A DNA stretch of 64,000 nt from the NCBI GenBank assembly GCA_023313575.1, contig JAJTTP010000018.1, positions 186,001-250,000 of the forward strand, given 5' to 3'. Below, piece by piece: positions 1 through 10,542 of the stretch. The notes beneath the pieces were generated by a model that had not been told where the DNA came from, made no database searches, and worked only from the letters and a program-made list of their open reading frames with translations. Both the position numbers and the translations under genes were made by a program. The first letter of the stretch is position 1. Each line of letters starts with the position of its first letter. This DNA comes from Eutypella sp. D-1 (taxonomy: Eukaryota > Ascomycota > Sordariomycetes > Xylariales > Diatrypaceae).

Positions 1-2054
1 AACGATGTCCGGAAATCAACGTGCGAGGGTGAAAGACCACAGATAAGCGAAGGACGGCATAAGTATCCAAGAAGGAACGGAAGCTCTCGGTCCTCTAATT
101 AAACGTCTTCGGGCGTCATTACGTTAACCCCTATGCTGGGAACGACGATATATATCCGGTATTTCACGTAGAGCAGTTATTTTCTTTTTAGGTGATGTTT
201 TTGGGGGCATTTCTAATTTTCTCCTACATAACGAAGGTTGTCTGCGGGCTCGCCGCCCTCAAATTCTTCACTCAAGCTCTGTCCGATCCACACCTTGGAA
301 GCCGTCAATATTTCACGTAAGCGAAAGTGTACATTTTCCCTTTTCATGCCTAGTATTCCATCTTTACACCCCTGGACGTACTGCTTCTAACAGAGCTTGG
401 GGGGCAGCCGACGGGGCAGTAGGTTGTCCTACCCCCGTCCTTTTCGTCAAGATCTGTGTAGTATGCGCCGACGCACCAATACCACTCAAGAATTGCCAGT
501 CTATGTGGTATTTAGGAAAGTCGTCAAAGTGGAAAGGGTTGCAACATGCAGGGACACTGACCGATCCCTCGTTACACTCAAAGTCGTCGAGGCCGACTTG
601 GCAAGAAGTGCCCTTGCACGTCTAATAGTTCATCGTCTCGCACGTTTAGCTGATTCTAGAATAGCCCGTTCCTAAGAAAAAAAACGAGTATCGTTTCGTG
701 CAGCGACTTCGTTTTCTCTCGTTCTGCGGAGTATAGCTTTTCGACTTGCTATTGGTAAGCGGCAGGTAGTATTAACGGAGTATGGAGATCGGACCAATCA
801 TGAGTGCTGTGTCCGTTTCCATGGGAAAGGTGTCACAGCGTTTACCTCACCTAGATATCATTGGTATATTCCAATGCCTTATTATTGTCTTTTGAAGCTT
901 TTGCCATGGCCATGGCCAAATGGTGTTCCCGTCATATCCCGCCGTATTGCCCAATGCTGGTGGATTATGCCAAACAGACTATGCACTCTTCCGCCCGGTT
1001 AATTTATGGTCGAGCAGATCAAGGCGAACAGAATGAGAAGCTCGCTTTTCCTAAACAACGCCTTTCCACTTTCTTGCCTTCTAGGGATAATGAAATTCCC
1101 GTCGGCACGGAAGCATCTTCATCCTTGCGAGCAAGTTCTCACAGATATCATGGAGAGTGATAGATGCCTGCAGCGAATTTATGACCAGTGGCTAGTAACG
1201 GGATAGGTCCAAGATGCTAATCTAACTTGGTAATTGCGGTGACTATCCAGTCGAACATACTCCATATCAAGCGTAAGTGATCTTCATACCTTGTCCTGGC
1301 GTGGAACGTAATAGTTATTGGAATAATTGTGTGTAATGCAGTCATGATCCTTTAAGCTAAGTATGAGGCTTGAACTCGTCGTGAAATCTTCAGCAGAACA
1401 TAGCACCACAAGACGAATCTCTGTTATATGTTACCGGTTCTCTTATAAGCTTGAGGTTGAAAACGAGCCATGTACTTTGATAATCTTGTTTTGCCAGGCA
1501 GGCCTTCGGCCACCCACCTTTAACTTTAGATATAACAGACAAAGAAGCCAGAAGACTGTGCTTTTAGGATGAACAATCGCAGTCTGTGACTACAAACACG
1601 GCGATGGCCACGAGAAATTTTCTGGGCACTGCGGACACGAGCACGAGAATGACACGCTATGCTTGTGTCTCTAAAGCGGCGTGCGTAATCCGTCTAAAGG
1701 TTTCCCGCCTCCGTTTGTCTATAATATACCGAAAGTGAGCGGGAGGGAAGGGCGGGCCGCTGCGTGGACAAACAGCCTCTTTCCTTCGCTTGAATACGAC
1801 ATCGTCATTTTCTTTTCGGCAGCGGATTTCGAACGTGTTCATTGAATGAGTCAGGAAACTGCCCAAAGTCCTGCGCAATATTCATCAGTGTCGAGGACCC
1901 TTCCCTTTCATTTGCACCGATATAAATAATCGCTGCAGAGGCACAGTGACGGATTATTTCGTCGCGTTTTTCATATCTCCACAATATAGCCCCAGCTCAT
2001 TCTCAGGCCAACACGGCATTAATAACCCACCCTTGCCATAAAGATAGAGCCATC
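1..2054. other. Intergenic, no supportable gene
   Basis: No open frame here exceeds about 100 codons. The few present (397-675, 861-1160, 1363-1572 on +; 1657-1878 on -) overlap one another or lack domains, hydrophobic signals or convincing splice sites. No tRNA-like fold or mobile-element terminus was seen. The last 150 bases, with a TATA-like stretch near 1920, probably include the promoter of the BTB gene that follows. Confidence 0.6.
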
Positions 2055-2753
2055 ATGTCTTTACTTTACCCAGACAAGAGCGCGCTGAAGTCGCAGCCTG
2101 GAAAATCCAGGTCTTCAAGTGACGATCGCGTCGTGCTCGAAGTAGGAGATCGTCGCTTCACCACCTTGCGCGGAACCCTCACCAGGGAAAGTACCTATTT
2201 CGCAGCGCGCCTTTCGAGTCGCTGGGACGACAAACAAGAAGATGGGTCGTTCTTTATCGACTCCGACCCGAATCTTTTCGAGGAAATCCTAAAATTCTGT
2301 CGCAGCGGCACATTCCCACTGTTCTTCGATGTGGCCACGGAATCCTTCGACTACAGCAGATATACGGCTCTTCTCGGTGAGGCCCGCTACTTTGGTGTAG
2401 ATCGGCTGGAGAAGTGGATCTCCCAAGAGGGATACCGCGCAGCAGTTCAAACCCATACGAGTATCGCGATTATCCAAGATCCACTCACAGACGGGACTGA
2501 TGTTCATAACGTTATTGATTCTGCCGGGACCAAGGTAGACGTCAAGAGTGCATGGAGAACGAACAGAGTCTACGTTTGTCCGCGCGATATATCCGTACAT
2601 CGCGGCGACCCTAATAGGTGTGGTCAAGCTTGCCAGAAAGCAAAGAATGCGGCCGGAGGCTATGCCATATATGAGGATGAGCCCGTCCTACTTACCATCA
2701 TTACCAAAAGGAAGCCGGTGTTCAAACCCAATGTTTGTCTGGGAGAAGACTAG
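2055..2753 (+). CDS. BTB/POZ (T1-type) domain protein
   Basis: A single-exon frame of 232 aa. Residues about 25-125 form a BTB domain of the potassium-channel tetramerisation (T1/KCTD-like) type: a strand pair opening with VVLEVGDRRFTTLRGTL, then STYFAARLSSRW, then FFIDSDPNLFEEILKFCRSG, then a YTALLGEARYFGVDRLEKW helix pair. Such domains form homo-oligomers, and many act as adaptors for cullin-3 ubiquitin ligases. There is no Kelch, MATH or membrane segment. The C-terminal 100 residues hold a VYVCPRDISVHRGDPNRCG motif and a last strand set ending YEDEPVLLTIITKRKPVF, which I cannot assign to a family. The start is the first ATG of the frame and precedes the domain by a serine-rich leader. The partner is unknown. 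Confidence 0.85.
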   Translation: MSLLYPDKSALKSQPGKSRSSSDDRVVLEVGDRRFTTLRGTLTRESTYFAARLSSRWDDKQEDGSFFIDSDPNLFEEILKFCRSGTFPLFFDVATESFDYSRYTALLGEARYFGVDRLEKWISQEGYRAAVQTHTSIAIIQDPLTDGTDVHNVIDSAGTKVDVKSAWRTNRVYVCPRDISVHRGDPNRCGQACQKAKNAAGGYAIYEDEPVLLTIITKRKPVFKPNVCLGED

Positions 2754-3581
2754 GTATGAGGGATCTTAACTAGATGGTCGAATGATTCTAATGATTAATA
2801 GCACAAGATTGGCCAGCATGTTTTGTTCAGATACCCACCAGCTTTGCGTACATAACTATTGAGGAAATGGCAGGATTGAAAGGAGTAGAAAAATACTAGT
2901 ATAGAAGGGAAAATTGTCGACAATTGATTCTTACCTGTTATAATCTATCAAGATAGAATAATTTCTACATGCAGCTCCGGTCTTCTTCCCTTCTTGATTT
3001 CTTTTGGATATCAATCCGTCACTCTCGGCCTAGTCAGGGGATTTATTATTTGATTGTACTCCGCATTTGGTAAGAGATACGAGATTCGCATGATAGTAGC
3101 CTCATTACAGTAGTCGCAAAACGGCAGTCCGATATTGAAAGCGATCACGAACTGCCTGGTTTGGTACCCCTGGCCCGGGCTTGACCCTCATTAGCGGCCA
3201 AACGGTTCGGCTGTGTATTGCTATTTTGGGAATGCTGGCCTCACCTAGCCAATCGCGTACCGCTTCTCATTGGCGCCTATATTCTCCCTGCCCTATACCG
3301 CAAGTTATTTACTGTGCCGACTCCTTGTAGGTGCCAAGCAGCAGAACGAAATGCGGTTGCAAAAGCTATGCGACGAGACCGGTTATGCCATCCTCTAGTA
3401 TGATACGACATGTAGGCAACATGCTTGGCCTCGTGTTGCCCCTGTATTGGGCTCCGAACCGACCGCTGCAGGCGTTTCGATAATGTGTATTTAGTTCATG
3501 TCTTGCCCGCATCGTCATGGGGCTTGAATGTTGAATGTCTAAGTAGTCCTGACTAGATCATTGTTTCGTTAAGTAGCTACC
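2754..3581. other. Intergenic between BTB and protease genes
   Basis: No gene is supportable in these 828 bases; the longest frame is 61 codons at 3218-3403. The right end is presumably the promoter of the secreted protease. Confidence 0.6.
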
Positions 3582-4552
3582 ATGCATCGCTCGTGGACCG
3601 CTCTTGCTCTCTTACTCTCTGCCCAAGGCTCGTTGGCCTTGGGGCCGGCCCTCACATGCGGCAATGGCGACGACCGCCCCGAGCCAATGCCGGCGATGTC
3701 GGATTTCAGAAGGCCGATGGCCGTAGAGAATATCAAGGTGGATCTATACATGCACATTGCCAGCACTAAGGCCAACAAGGACATGATCACGGAGAAGGTC
3801 GTGGCTGATCAGGTATGTCGCGAGTACGCGCAGCGCGCGGCCCATAACGGAAGTCGGGCTGACCCCTTGCGCCCTCCAGATCGAAGTCCTCCAGGAGACG
3901 TATCTCAAGTATGGCTTCGAGCTCAACCACGTGAACACGTCTCGCGTTGTTGACGACAAGATCGCGACGGGTTTCTTTTACGCAAATGCCACGGAAGATA
4001 AAGAGGGTTACTACGCGCACCGGAAGGCCACGCGCCGCGGGGGTTACGATGCGCTGAACCTCTTTTTCTTCTCGGATCTCGGCTGGGTGGATCTTGGGGG
4101 TCGGTGCACATTCCCTATTCCCTCGAGCAAGAGGACCGACTACAACGTGACCATGGACGGCTGCCTCGTCAACGGCCTCACCATGCCGGGCCTGTCCACG
4201 GGCTCCAAAGAGCATAACGGCAACATCGCCGTCCATGAGGCGGGCCACTGGTTCAACCTGCTCCATACTTTCAGCGGCGTGCCCTGCGACCCTATCAATG
4301 ACGGGGTAGACGACACCCCTGCGCAGGGCGATCCGACGTGGGGGGGCTGCCCTGTTGGCAAGGATACGTGCCCCGACATCGAGGGTCTAGATCCCATCCA
4401 CAATTACATGGACTACTCAGACGATACCTGGTGAGTTTTATTCAAAGATGGAAAATATGTGCAAAGCTGATCAATGGTAAAGCATGAACGAGTTTACTCC
4501 CGGGCAGAAAGCCCGTATGCATGACGCCTTTGACCTGTATAGGAGGCCTTGA
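3582..4552 (+). CDS. Secreted M43 (pappalysin-like) metalloprotease
   Basis: Three exons, 3582-3812, 3880-4430 and 4483-4552, encode 283 aa. Introns of 67 and 52 bp have GT...AG ends, and the joined frame ends DYSDDTCMNEFTPGQK, which is typical of the family. Residues 1-19 form a signal peptide (basic start, then ALALLLSAQGSLALG). The catalytic zinc motif is HEAGHWFNLLH, with H196, E197, H200 and H206, and the Met-turn region is HNYMDYSDD. These are hallmarks of MEROPS family M43B, zinc endopeptidases that in fungi are secreted and linked with nutrition or virulence. Length matches the usual 270-300 aa. Paired cysteines around the active site (GVPCD, GGCPVGKDTCPD) suggest disulfides and an extracellular location. 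The substrate is not predictable. Confidence 0.92.
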
Positions 4553-5039
4553 ATAATTGGGAGCGCGCCAACGGGAGGAAGGGTTTGAAGGGGTTAGTAG
4601 TGTATTAACGCATCTTGGATACTAAAACCTTCCATAGTTTCTAAGAAATATTCCACGTAAATGAACCTTATAGTGAAAGTTTCCTGGAACTTTAACCCGA
4701 ATTAAATTTTGCTTGCTATCCATAATAACTTACATACCTAGATATGCGAGAACCTAAGCATGGCATGAAAAGGTGTTATACGTTGACAATGTTATACATC
4801 GATAGTTACCAAGACCTCTTTACCCCACTGATATTCATCCAGTGTCAATGACTTATTTATGCACCTGTGGCGTAGAGCCTGTGGCTAGTTTGTCACGGGC
4901 CCTTGTAATGCGACCTTGCGCATGAATTGCGTGATCGAGTCAATGCGGTTGAACTCTGTCCTCAATTCCTTATTGGACAGCCTCCCACGGTAACACGCCA
5001 AATGCAAAAGCAAAGGAAAGAGTAGGAGAGAGTCTGAAA
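4553..5039. other. Intergenic, probable permease promoter
   Basis: AT-rich 487 bases without a frame of note. They hold the 3' end of the protease gene and presumably the promoter of the amino-acid permease. Confidence 0.5.
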
Positions 5040-6807
5040 ATGGCATCACCGAATAGAAATTCCGATGACAACGGGGTTACAAGACCCTTACTAGCCAGAG
5101 ACGATGCGTCAACCGGAGGGGAAATTGGCCAAGACCCGCGAGAGGCGGAGTCCGCCCAGGGTGAACAAGGAACATTCAAACGAAATTTAGGCGCCCTGGA
5201 CGCGTTCGCCATCATCGTGAGCATTGTCGTAGGGAGCGGCATCTTCACGTCCCCTGGATCCATCGACACCAATGTGCCGTCCCCCGGCGCCGCCCTCATC
5301 GTCTGGCTCGTTGGTGGCCTGCTGGCCTGGACCGGCGCTAGTACCATGGCTGAGCTGGGAACGGCGATTCCCGGTGAAGGTAAAATATGCAAAAGAATAA
5401 ATGTCAGATTCACATGGGCTAACCAGTCTATCCACTTAGGTGGCGTGCAGCCATATTTAAAGTACATGTACGGCGACGTGTTCGGCTTCCTGGCTGCCTG
5501 GACCTGGATTGTCGCCGTCATGCCCGCCACACTCGCGATCCTCAGTATCGTCTTTGTCGAGAGCATCTACTCCGCTGCGGGCGTCACCGACCAGGCGGAC
5601 AGAATCGGCCACAAGCTGCTATCCGTCGCCATTCTGGTGGTAATCGGCGTGGCTAATTCTATCAGCACGAAGGCAAGTACGCGCCTCAACAACTTCTTCG
5701 TCGCTACCAAGTTCGTCAGCGTCGGCGCCATCGTCCTCGCTGGCGTTGTGGTGGCCATCATTCACGCCGCGAATCCTGCGAGGGACGTCGGCGGCGGGGA
5801 CTGGTTCCAGAAGTCTTGGTTCGGCAGCAAGCCCGAATGGGAGGGCCTGAGCAGCTGGGAAATGCTCGGCTTTTACTCTACAGCGCTCTATGGCGCCCTA
5901 TGGGGGTACTCCGGTTATGACAAGGTAAGAAACATAATTTCTCAGTAAATATTCGCTTGTAGATATTGGTTACTAAGCTTGATCCTAGGCTATTTATATA
6001 TCCGCCGAGCTATCCGCACCAGCTCGCCAACTCCCGCTGGCCATCAACACCGCGGTTCCTACTATTGTACTGTCCTTCATCGCCACCAATGCGGCTTACT
6101 ACGTCCTTCTCCCGTGGGACGTGATATCTACGACAGATAGCGTCGCTGTGGTAAGTTGCCCTGCTAGTCAGTAATGACGATATTCAGACTGACATACTGT
6201 CGCAAAGACCGCGATCACCCGCCTCCTCGGTAAGGGATTCGGGATTGTAGCCGCTGTCCTCATTTGTCTGGTGGTAGCGGGCTCTTTGCTAGGCAACTCA
6301 TTTGTCGCAGGCCGAATGGCCGTCTCGGCCGCCAACAGGAACTGGTTCCCGAGCCTCTTTTCAGTCGTCGGCCGCGTCGGAGTCAAGCCCGCACCCGCAC
6401 CGACTACAACGACAGACGAGGGCTCTACAGGCGCGACGCCGGAGACATCGGAAACCCCAGAGTCTGACGCGCCGATCAACGCACTCATTCTCTCGACTAT
6501 CTTCTCCGTCTTCTACATCTTATTTGGCAACTTCCGCGCGCTGCTCACCTTCAATGGGCTAGGGGAATACTCGTTCCTGTTCCTGACGGTCATCGGGGCC
6601 GTCGTGCTACGGTTCCGCGAGCCGGGCCTCCGGAGGCCGTACAAGCCCTTTTTCCTAATACCAGTCATCTTCGCGGTGGTGAGCGGGTTCGTTGTGATAA
6701 GAGGTGCCATCTTCGCGCCCACCATCGCTGTCGTTCTCATCGTCTTGTGGATTATCGGAATTGCGTACTACTGGATCCGGGGGTACTGGACAAGCTCTTC
6801 AAGGTAA
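5040..6807 (+). CDS. LAT-type amino-acid permease (methionine permease-like)
   Basis: Four exons, 5040-5379, 5440-5924, 5989-6150 and 6208-6807, encode 528 aa. All introns are GT-AG (60, 64 and 57 bp), and each junction restores the alignment, for example GYSGYDK|AIYISAEL. The protein has a hydrophilic N-terminus and then about 12 membrane segments. The first segment carries the APC-superfamily signature VSIVVGSGIFTSPGSI. The group resembles fungal high-affinity methionine permeases and L-type transporters, which import neutral amino acids at the plasma membrane. A Thr/Pro/Glu-rich loop (about residues 395-425) separates late membrane segments. The substrate is inferred from family only. The first intron has a length divisible by three and no in-frame stop, so its retention would add 20 residues. 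TAA ends the frame at 6805-6807. Confidence 0.88.
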
Positions 6808-7428
6808 CGCTGAGCCTCGCGTTGCGCGAGCCTTATGCGCTACCATAAGATGGAACTCACCTGATTATTTGGATGGATGGGTGGAGGCACTTTGCTCTTC
6901 AAATATGAATACATTAATCAGAGTAAAGGCTTATCGGCCAAGTATTAGTAATTTATCTGTACAGCTACTTACTGTGGAACGTTATTTAGCCGGTAATAGA
7001 AAACAAAGAAAGCAACTTACCGCAAGAGTTAGGACTCAGTATCCTTATAGTACCCACAGTACTCTAGGCTTAAAAGGCAGCGATTTTCATGAAATACATA
7101 CCTGATTGAGATAGAGCGCGGTGCTGTACAGCCGTGCGAGCTTCTTGGTTCCAAGCATCGCGCTATTTCTTTCGGCAGAAGGATGCGATTACACTAAACG
7201 TGGTGAATTGTCAGTTGAATGTAAAAAACAGGACGTCTTCTTAGGACAATCTAGTATTGAAATAATGGCTAAGTGGCATGCGAAAAAATTACTTACCCGT
7301 GGATCCGTTCTATCGACGAAGCATCTCTTTCTTCTCCACACAAGGACTGGGAGACAAAATGGAAGAAGACAAAACTAGAAACACCAACTCAGCTCCTGTC
7401 ATCGACCGTCAAAAGGATCATCCATCAC
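6808..7428. other. Intergenic between convergent genes
   Basis: AT-rich 621 bases with only short frames that overlap each other (6704-7105, 7121-7378). They contain the 3' flanks of the permease (+) and of the six-cluster protein (-). No domain or repeat was recognised. Confidence 0.5.
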
Positions 7429-10400
7429 TTACTGCTCGATACCCTCCATCACATCAAAGTCCTGCGATCCCGACTGAGCCTGGGACCCTGACTGGGCCTG
7501 GGACCCCGACTGGGCCTGGGCCAAGTAGGCCCGGATCTGTTGGACGCCAATGCAGTCCTCAGGGCTGGTGCGGTTTTGGGCATCCCGGGCGATGTGCTGA
7601 AAGGCCTCGTCCCGCGGGAAGTCGACGGCGGATGGGCTGATACGATCGGCCAACGCGAGGGCCTCGTCGTACCTATCGCAAACTTCGGTTAAATCTGGTC
7701 TATTTTCATCAACGGCAGCCATGCGGAGAAATGAAATCGCAAGTGTACAATCCATCCAATGCTGGTTACGAGAGTTGGTCTCATGGGCAGGTTCGTTCGC
7801 AGATCTGCCCCCCGATGGCGAGCTTTCGACTTCCGGCGGGACACGTGGCGGTGGGATAGGATTCGCTGGCTCGCTATTGATGCTAAAAGGGGATATGGAA
7901 GGTACCGAGGATCCTGAGCCGAGAACATTAGGAGTGGAGACACTCCCCGGGTTCGGGGGAGTACTCTGGGGTGGGGGGGTGTTCTGAGGGATGTTCGGGG
8001 GAGGGGTGTTCTGAGGTTGGGGAACAACGTTCTGGAGCTGGGGGGTGTTCTGAGGGTTCGGCGGGAACCCTCCGGTATTTGGTGCGAAACCCCCGGTGTT
8101 CGGCGGTTGGAACCCTCCCGTATTAGGCGGGACTCCCCCCGTATTAGGCGGGACTCCCCCCATATTAGGCGGTTGGAACCCCCCCGGTAGGAAACCCCCG
8201 GCGTTCGGCGGTTGGAACCCTCCCATATTCGGCGGGACCCCCCCCGTATTAGGCGGGACTCCCCCCGTATTAACCGCCTTGAACTCCGGCCTCATCCCCA
8301 GGTCAATCAGCATGGCTGGATTGGTCCGGAGTATATGGTTGAGATATTGCAGGTGCAGGTCTTCCGGAATTTCATGAGCTGAGCGATAGGACCGGGTGGG
8401 ATCGTTGAGACCCCCGGGACCGAGACCAAGCGATATCCAGTAGTTGGATAACTCTGGACCAGGGACGCCTCTCCTGAAACATCCCGTAGCGGTACGCATA
8501 CAATTAGCGCCCTGGCCCCGTAAATAGCAATTATCACACGGGAATTGTCTGTCGCAATTGTCGAGGTTTGCGTCACGGCAGGGATGACAAACGTCCATGT
8601 TGGTTTCGCTTCTCAGAGCACGATTCGGATGTGGTTGAAGAACCTCGAAGGTCAGAGTACCAGCCCTCCGGCCCGGAACACGGATGCCGCAAACTATGCC
8701 GAAGCGGTTGCATTGGATACACCCGTGCCGATTGTTCGCGTTCGCATCCCCGCCATTGTGGCCACACTTGAAGTATGGGGGTTTGTTTGTCCCTCGGTTG
8801 ATGCACCCCAGACACGACTGGCCTGAGCCGAAAGGTCGCGCGATCGCACCTGGTGTAGTTATACCGACAACCCCGTACCTGCGTCTCGGGTCTATATGCA
8901 TTACTGGGCCTGGTCGGGGTTCCTCGTCGTTGACCGGGGGTGGCTGTACGGGAACCACCGGCTGCACCGGGGCTATGGGTTGTTGGACGAGCGGCGTGTT
9001 CGGGGACGGAGGTCGCTGCAGTTGGTTAGGGCCGCGATTCCCGCTGAAAGTATCATGAGGAGCCGGTATTTTCTCACCATGCTTAGCCCGCTTTCTATGG
9101 AATGGGAGTGATTGCGTTACCAATAGATGCGTGTGACCGCGGCCTGAAAGGGACACCGCGTCAATGCCAGCATGGGTGCAACGTTGAGATACCCGATTGC
9201 ACCCTTCACACGGCTGGTGGTAGTCCGTGCGTTCTCTCCAACTACAAAGAAGCATCCCACGTTGAACGCACTGGTCGCACGAAAAGGGAGGGAGAAGTCC
9301 ATCTGGACGTGGGTGTAGAATCCGATTCCCGGCCCTACAAACTTGGTCTCGCCTGCGGCAAGATGTACACCCCTGCCGCATAAACGAGTTAGCGTCACAC
9401 GTTGTGCCATAAGTTTTGCAGCCCGCACAACGAGAATCCGTATTTTGAGGCTGCGCGCCCGAGGTATTAGGGTCTAGCGGCGTGTTAGTGGCAGTGCTGG
9501 CAGCTTGGGGAGACTGACCAGGTGGGCCAAGGTCACAAAACCAATTGCTGTTCTGCAGGCACATAAGACACGAGGCTGAAGCAGTCCCCGGAGCCCGAAT
9601 GCAGATGCGAGAATGAGTGATACATTCAGTACAACGTGAATCATTGACCTGCTGCTGGAGCCCGGACGTGTCAACCCCTTTGCCTTTATCGGCAGGGTCA
9701 GCTGGTTGTGGCATATTTTGCTGTGGCATATTCTGCTGCGGCATATTCTGCTGCGGCATATTCTGCTGCGGCATATTCTGCTGTGGTGAATTTGCATCGT
9801 AAGGGGGAAACAGCAACGGGTCATACGGCGACGGGCCAACGTTGGGATCGTTGTTAGGAGACCCTGAGGTATTCGAACCGCCCTGCGGGCTGTTGTCAGA
9901 GGACCTAGGCGTCTCGGGAGTTAAGGCCAATGCACTTGGCGTGAAAGGCTGGTCGTCATTGTTCCCAGCAGTACCCGAGCCGCCCTGCGGGCTGTTATTA
10001 CCGGATTGAGGCACATTGGGGTCAAAGGTGAGCAAGCTTGGGTCAATGAGCAAGTCGTCCTGCAGCGCAGGAACCCCGAAGCCCGGAAACGGATCAGAAT
10101 TCGTGGGTTGTCCCCCAGTTTGATGGGCTGGGGTGGAGCCTGCCGAGCCCGGAAACTCGAAGCCCATAAACGGACTAGAATCCATGGGCTGTCCCTCAGT
10201 TTGATGGGGTGGGGTGAAGCCTGTCGGAACGCCAGGGATCCTGCACTGCGTGTTGTCAGCCTCGCAGTGGTTACACGTTCCCGTGAAGTCTGAAAATTCG
10301 CAATTATTAAAACCTATAATCAAACAGCGCTCACAAATACCGCCTGAGCCGATACTGGCGCTGTGGAAACGCTCCAGGTAAGGCCCGAGCTCCTGTTGGC

Positions 10401-10542
10401 GGCGCTCTGGGGGCGCCCCCGGGCCATGGAAGTAGTTGTACGTCTCGACCCCGTCGTACCAAATTGTTGTAGGGTCGTAGGCGTCCTGGACTGTGCCATC
10501 CCAGTTTTTGAGCTCGCTGTTGGCAGGAATTTTATCGTCCAT
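7429..10542 (-). CDS. Six-cluster Zn2Cys6-like cysteine protein with low-complexity repeats
   Basis: An intronless frame of 1037 aa whose function I do not recognise. Six segments each match the spacing of a Zn(II)2Cys6 binuclear cluster, CxxC-x(6-12)-C-x(5-14)-CxxC-x(6-8)-C: C70-C100, C304-C336, C372-C402, C422-C455, C577-C618 and C652-C681. The basic residues that normally lie between Cys2 and Cys3 of DNA-binding clusters (RxRKxKC) are mostly absent. Between clusters lie disordered Pro/Gln/Asn/Ser-rich linkers, five tandem NMPQQ units (about 253-280), a PPNTGG[VF] repeat (about 758-830) and three GSQAQ units near the end. A helical stretch (about 925-1010) precedes that tail. There is no signal peptide or membrane segment. 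It could be a metal-binding scaffold, a multi-site regulator, or an expanded relative of zinc-cluster proteins. The start is the first ATG of the frame. Confidence 0.75.
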   Translation of the reverse strand: MDDKIPANSELKNWDGTVQDAYDPTTIWYDGVETYNYFHGPGAPPERRQQELGPYLERFHSASIGSGGICERCLIIGFNNCEFSDFTGTCNHCEADNTQCRIPGVPTGFTPPHQTEGQPMDSSPFMGFEFPGSAGSTPAHQTGGQPTNSDPFPGFGVPALQDDLLIDPSLLTFDPNVPQSGNNSPQGGSGTAGNNDDQPFTPSALALTPETPRSSDNSPQGGSNTSGSPNNDPNVGPSPYDPLLFPPYDANSPQQNMPQQNMPQQNMPQQNMPQQNMPQPADPADKGKGVDTSGLQQQVNDSRCTECITHSRICIRAPGTASASCLMCLQNSNWFCDLGPPGQSPQAASTATNTPLDPNTSGAQPQNTDSRCAGCKTYGTTCDANSFMRQGCTSCRRRDQVCRAGNRILHPRPDGLLPPFSCDQCVQRGMLLCSWRERTDYHQPCEGCNRVSQRCTHAGIDAVSLSGRGHTHLLVTQSLPFHRKRAKHGEKIPAPHDTFSGNRGPNQLQRPPSPNTPLVQQPIAPVQPVVPVQPPPVNDEEPRPGPVMHIDPRRRYGVVGITTPGAIARPFGSGQSCLGCINRGTNKPPYFKCGHNGGDANANNRHGCIQCNRFGIVCGIRVPGRRAGTLTFEVLQPHPNRALRSETNMDVCHPCRDANLDNCDRQFPCDNCYLRGQGANCMRTATGCFRRGVPGPELSNYWISLGLGPGGLNDPTRSYRSAHEIPEDLHLQYLNHILRTNPAMLIDLGMRPEFKAVNTGGVPPNTGGVPPNMGGFQPPNAGGFLPGGFQPPNMGGVPPNTGGVPPNTGGFQPPNTGGFAPNTGGFPPNPQNTPQLQNVVPQPQNTPPPNIPQNTPPPQSTPPNPGSVSTPNVLGSGSSVPSISPFSINSEPANPIPPPRVPPEVESSPSGGRSANEPAHETNSRNQHWMDCTLAISFLRMAAVDENRPDLTEVCDRYDEALALADRISPSAVDFPRDEAFQHIARDAQNRTSPEDCIGVQQIRAYLAQAQSGSQAQSGSQAQSGSQDFDVMEGIEQ
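8041..8280 (-). repeat. Coding minisatellite (PPNTGG units)
   Basis: Degenerate 18-24 bp units inside the six-cluster gene encode repeats of PPN[TM]GG[VF] with QPP or LPG variants, giving about eight to nine copies. Unit length varies in multiples of three, so the frame survives copy-number change. Confidence 0.85.
9705..9790 (-). repeat. Coding minisatellite (NMPQQ units)
   Basis: Five near-identical 15-bp units (gcatattctgctgcg on the + strand) encode the NMPQQ pentapeptide array in the linker between the first and second cysteine clusters. The near identity suggests recent expansion. Confidence 0.9.

Noticed and set aside
861..1206. Two overlapping + strand frames of 99 and 66 codons
   Set aside because: No domain, no signal sequence, overlapping phases and no splice-compatible extension; length is within chance expectation.
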